From: Kiritimatiellota bacterium | GTDB lineage: Bacteria; Verrucomicrobiota; Kiritimatiellia; JAAZAB01 | Reading direction: 5' to 3' | DNA: 6,275 nucleotides | Assembly (NCBI GenBank): GCA_008636095.1 | Contig: VSJD01000184.1 | Coordinates: 1-6,275, forward strand | Part shown: positions 5,680 to 6,275 of the stretch, piece after piece | How the letters are laid out: every line of letters begins with the position of its first letter | How positions within the stretch are numbered: the first letter of the stretch is position 1 | Made by a program: the position numbers and the translations under genes | The notes under the pieces: model-generated | What the model saw: the letters and a program-made list of their open reading frames with translations, nothing else | Databases searched by the model: none | What the model was told of the DNA's origin: nothing

Positions 5680-6275
5680 ATGCAGGTACTTCTTTTGGCA
5701 TTGGTCAGCATGGTTTGTGCGGCGGCGAATGATTTTGTTTTCAAGCTGTACGCCCGCCGACACGACTCGACGGGGGCCTATTTAGCCATCATCGGCGTTG
5801 TTTGGGCCGGTGTTTTCATGGGCCCCCTGCCGTCGTTTGCGTGCTTGCTGGATTATAAGACGGCCACATGGGGGATCATATCCGGTGTTTTTTCGATTTG
5901 TGCCAATATTTTGTTGGTGAAATTGTTAGCCAAAGAGGATGTGGGAATCTGCGCCACAATTTACCGCTTGAATCTCGTGCCGGCCGCGCTTTTAGCATTC
6001 ATCCTCTTCAAAGAACCGGTAACGGCGCCGCGCCTGACGGCAATTGCCGCCGGCGTCGCGGCGATATGGCTTTTCTCATGGCCAGCCCGAAAATCTGTAT
6101 CAACATTCGTATTTTCACCCTTCTTCGCCAGTAAGCCCTGTGGCCTCGCTTGCAACGCTATGCGTAGCATTGCGGGCAGGTTGCCACAGGGAGGATCCTC
6201 CGTCACCGACGCGGCTATGGAGGACAAGATGGCGTTTCTGGCTTCGCAGGGTTCCGCAAAGATGCCCCGCGGCTT
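5680..6275 (+). CDS. DMT/EamA-family membrane protein, one EamA repeat followed by atypical sequence; 3' end outside window
   Basis: The frame is open from ATG 5680 to the window end (198 codons). An in-frame TAA upstream, with no other start codon between, makes 5680 the only start. GGGGAG (5662-5667) is a rather distant SD at 12 nt. Residues 1-134 form one EamA unit with about five membrane segments: 2-21, 33-53, 63-83, 94-110 and 115-134. The C-terminal part, YRLNLVPAALLAFILFKEPVTAPRLTAIAAGV (about 95-126), is the classic EamA ending, with the FKEP loop. DMT exporters usually have two such units (about 290 aa) and move small metabolites across the inner membrane. After residue 134 the frame is polar and Gly/Ser/Pro-rich, and the DNA contains hairpins instead of a second unit. 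Either this is a single-unit protein with a meaningless tail, or the gene was cut by a repeat insertion. Substrate unknown. Confidence 0.72.
   Translation, partial: MQVLLLALVSMVCAAANDFVFKLYARRHDSTGAYLAIIGVVWAGVFMGPLPSFACLLDYKTATWGIISGVFSICANILLVKLLAKEDVGICATIYRLNLVPAALLAFILFKEPVTAPRLTAIAAGVAAIWLFSWPARKSVSTFVFSPFFASKPCGLACNAMRSIAGRLPQGGSSVTDAAMEDKMAFLASQGSAKMPRG
6136..6191. repeat. Imperfect long hairpin inside the tail of the EamA-like frame
   Basis: Outer arms CCCTGTGGC (6136-6144) and GCCACAGGG (6183-6191) are perfect complements. Inner arms GCAACGCTA (6152-6160) and TAGCATTGC (6165-6173) pair with one mismatch around a TGCG loop. The spacers between the arms are partly complementary. It has no T tract on the plus side, so it is a poor terminator. 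It may be a palindromic intergenic repeat unit. Confidence 0.6.
6190..6201. repeat. 12-bp perfect palindrome
   Basis: GGAGGATCCTCC is its own reverse complement and abuts the long hairpin. The following bases (to 6275) carry no recognisable domain in any frame and are compatible with a GC-rich non-coding repeat. Confidence 0.45.

Noticed and set aside
5961..6227. 88-codon minus-strand frame opposite the EamA-like gene
   Set aside because: It overlaps the hairpins and the clear EamA unit on the other strand; no SD or recognisable motif.

Overview
This looks like a bacterial chromosome segment of moderate to fairly high GC. It holds five minus-strand genes read as one directional block and one divergent plus-strand gene at the right edge. 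It contains no rRNA, tRNA, CRISPR array, transposase or phage gene. The pairing of an M55 (DppA-type) peptidase with a non-HemE member of the uroporphyrinogen decarboxylase superfamily, next to purine genes and a PDZ-S41 protein, resembles the PVC group (Kiritimatiellota, Lentisphaerota, Verrucomicrobiota). That placement is an inference from gene content and style, not from a marker gene.

Reading the minus strand in transcription order (right to left): an M55 D-aminopeptidase-like gene (5351-4482), a UroD-superfamily gene (4468-3338) and purD (3313-2033) are packed with gaps of 13 and 24 nt. Each has its own Shine-Dalgarno site, so they are probably one transcript. After purD there is a 128-nt gap holding an unusual pair of inverted arrays of a degenerate 8-bp repeat. 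purE follows (1904-1386) and ends in a strong intrinsic terminator. Next comes a secreted PDZ-S41 protein (1321 to beyond the left edge) in which the positions expected for the catalytic Ser and Lys are Gly and Asp.

To the right, an AT-rich divergent intergenic region (5352-5679) carries a good sigma70-like promoter facing right. It drives a DMT/EamA-type membrane protein (5680 to beyond the right edge). Only one EamA repeat (about 134 residues) is recognisable. The frame then stays open through GC-rich sequence with hairpins that does not look like transporter, suggesting a gene truncated or overwritten by a repeat element.

Functionally, PurD (GAR synthetase, step 2) and PurE (N5-CAIR mutase, step 6b) belong to de novo IMP synthesis; the partner PurK is not in the window. 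The M55 and UroD-like genes have no established link to purine synthesis, so their place upstream of purD is probably operon packing. The items most worth a second look are the apparent S41 pseudoprotease, the octamer-repeat stem after purD, the altered metal-ligand pattern of the UroD-like protein, and the broken-looking EamA gene. I do not see convincing evidence for a new multi-gene system.
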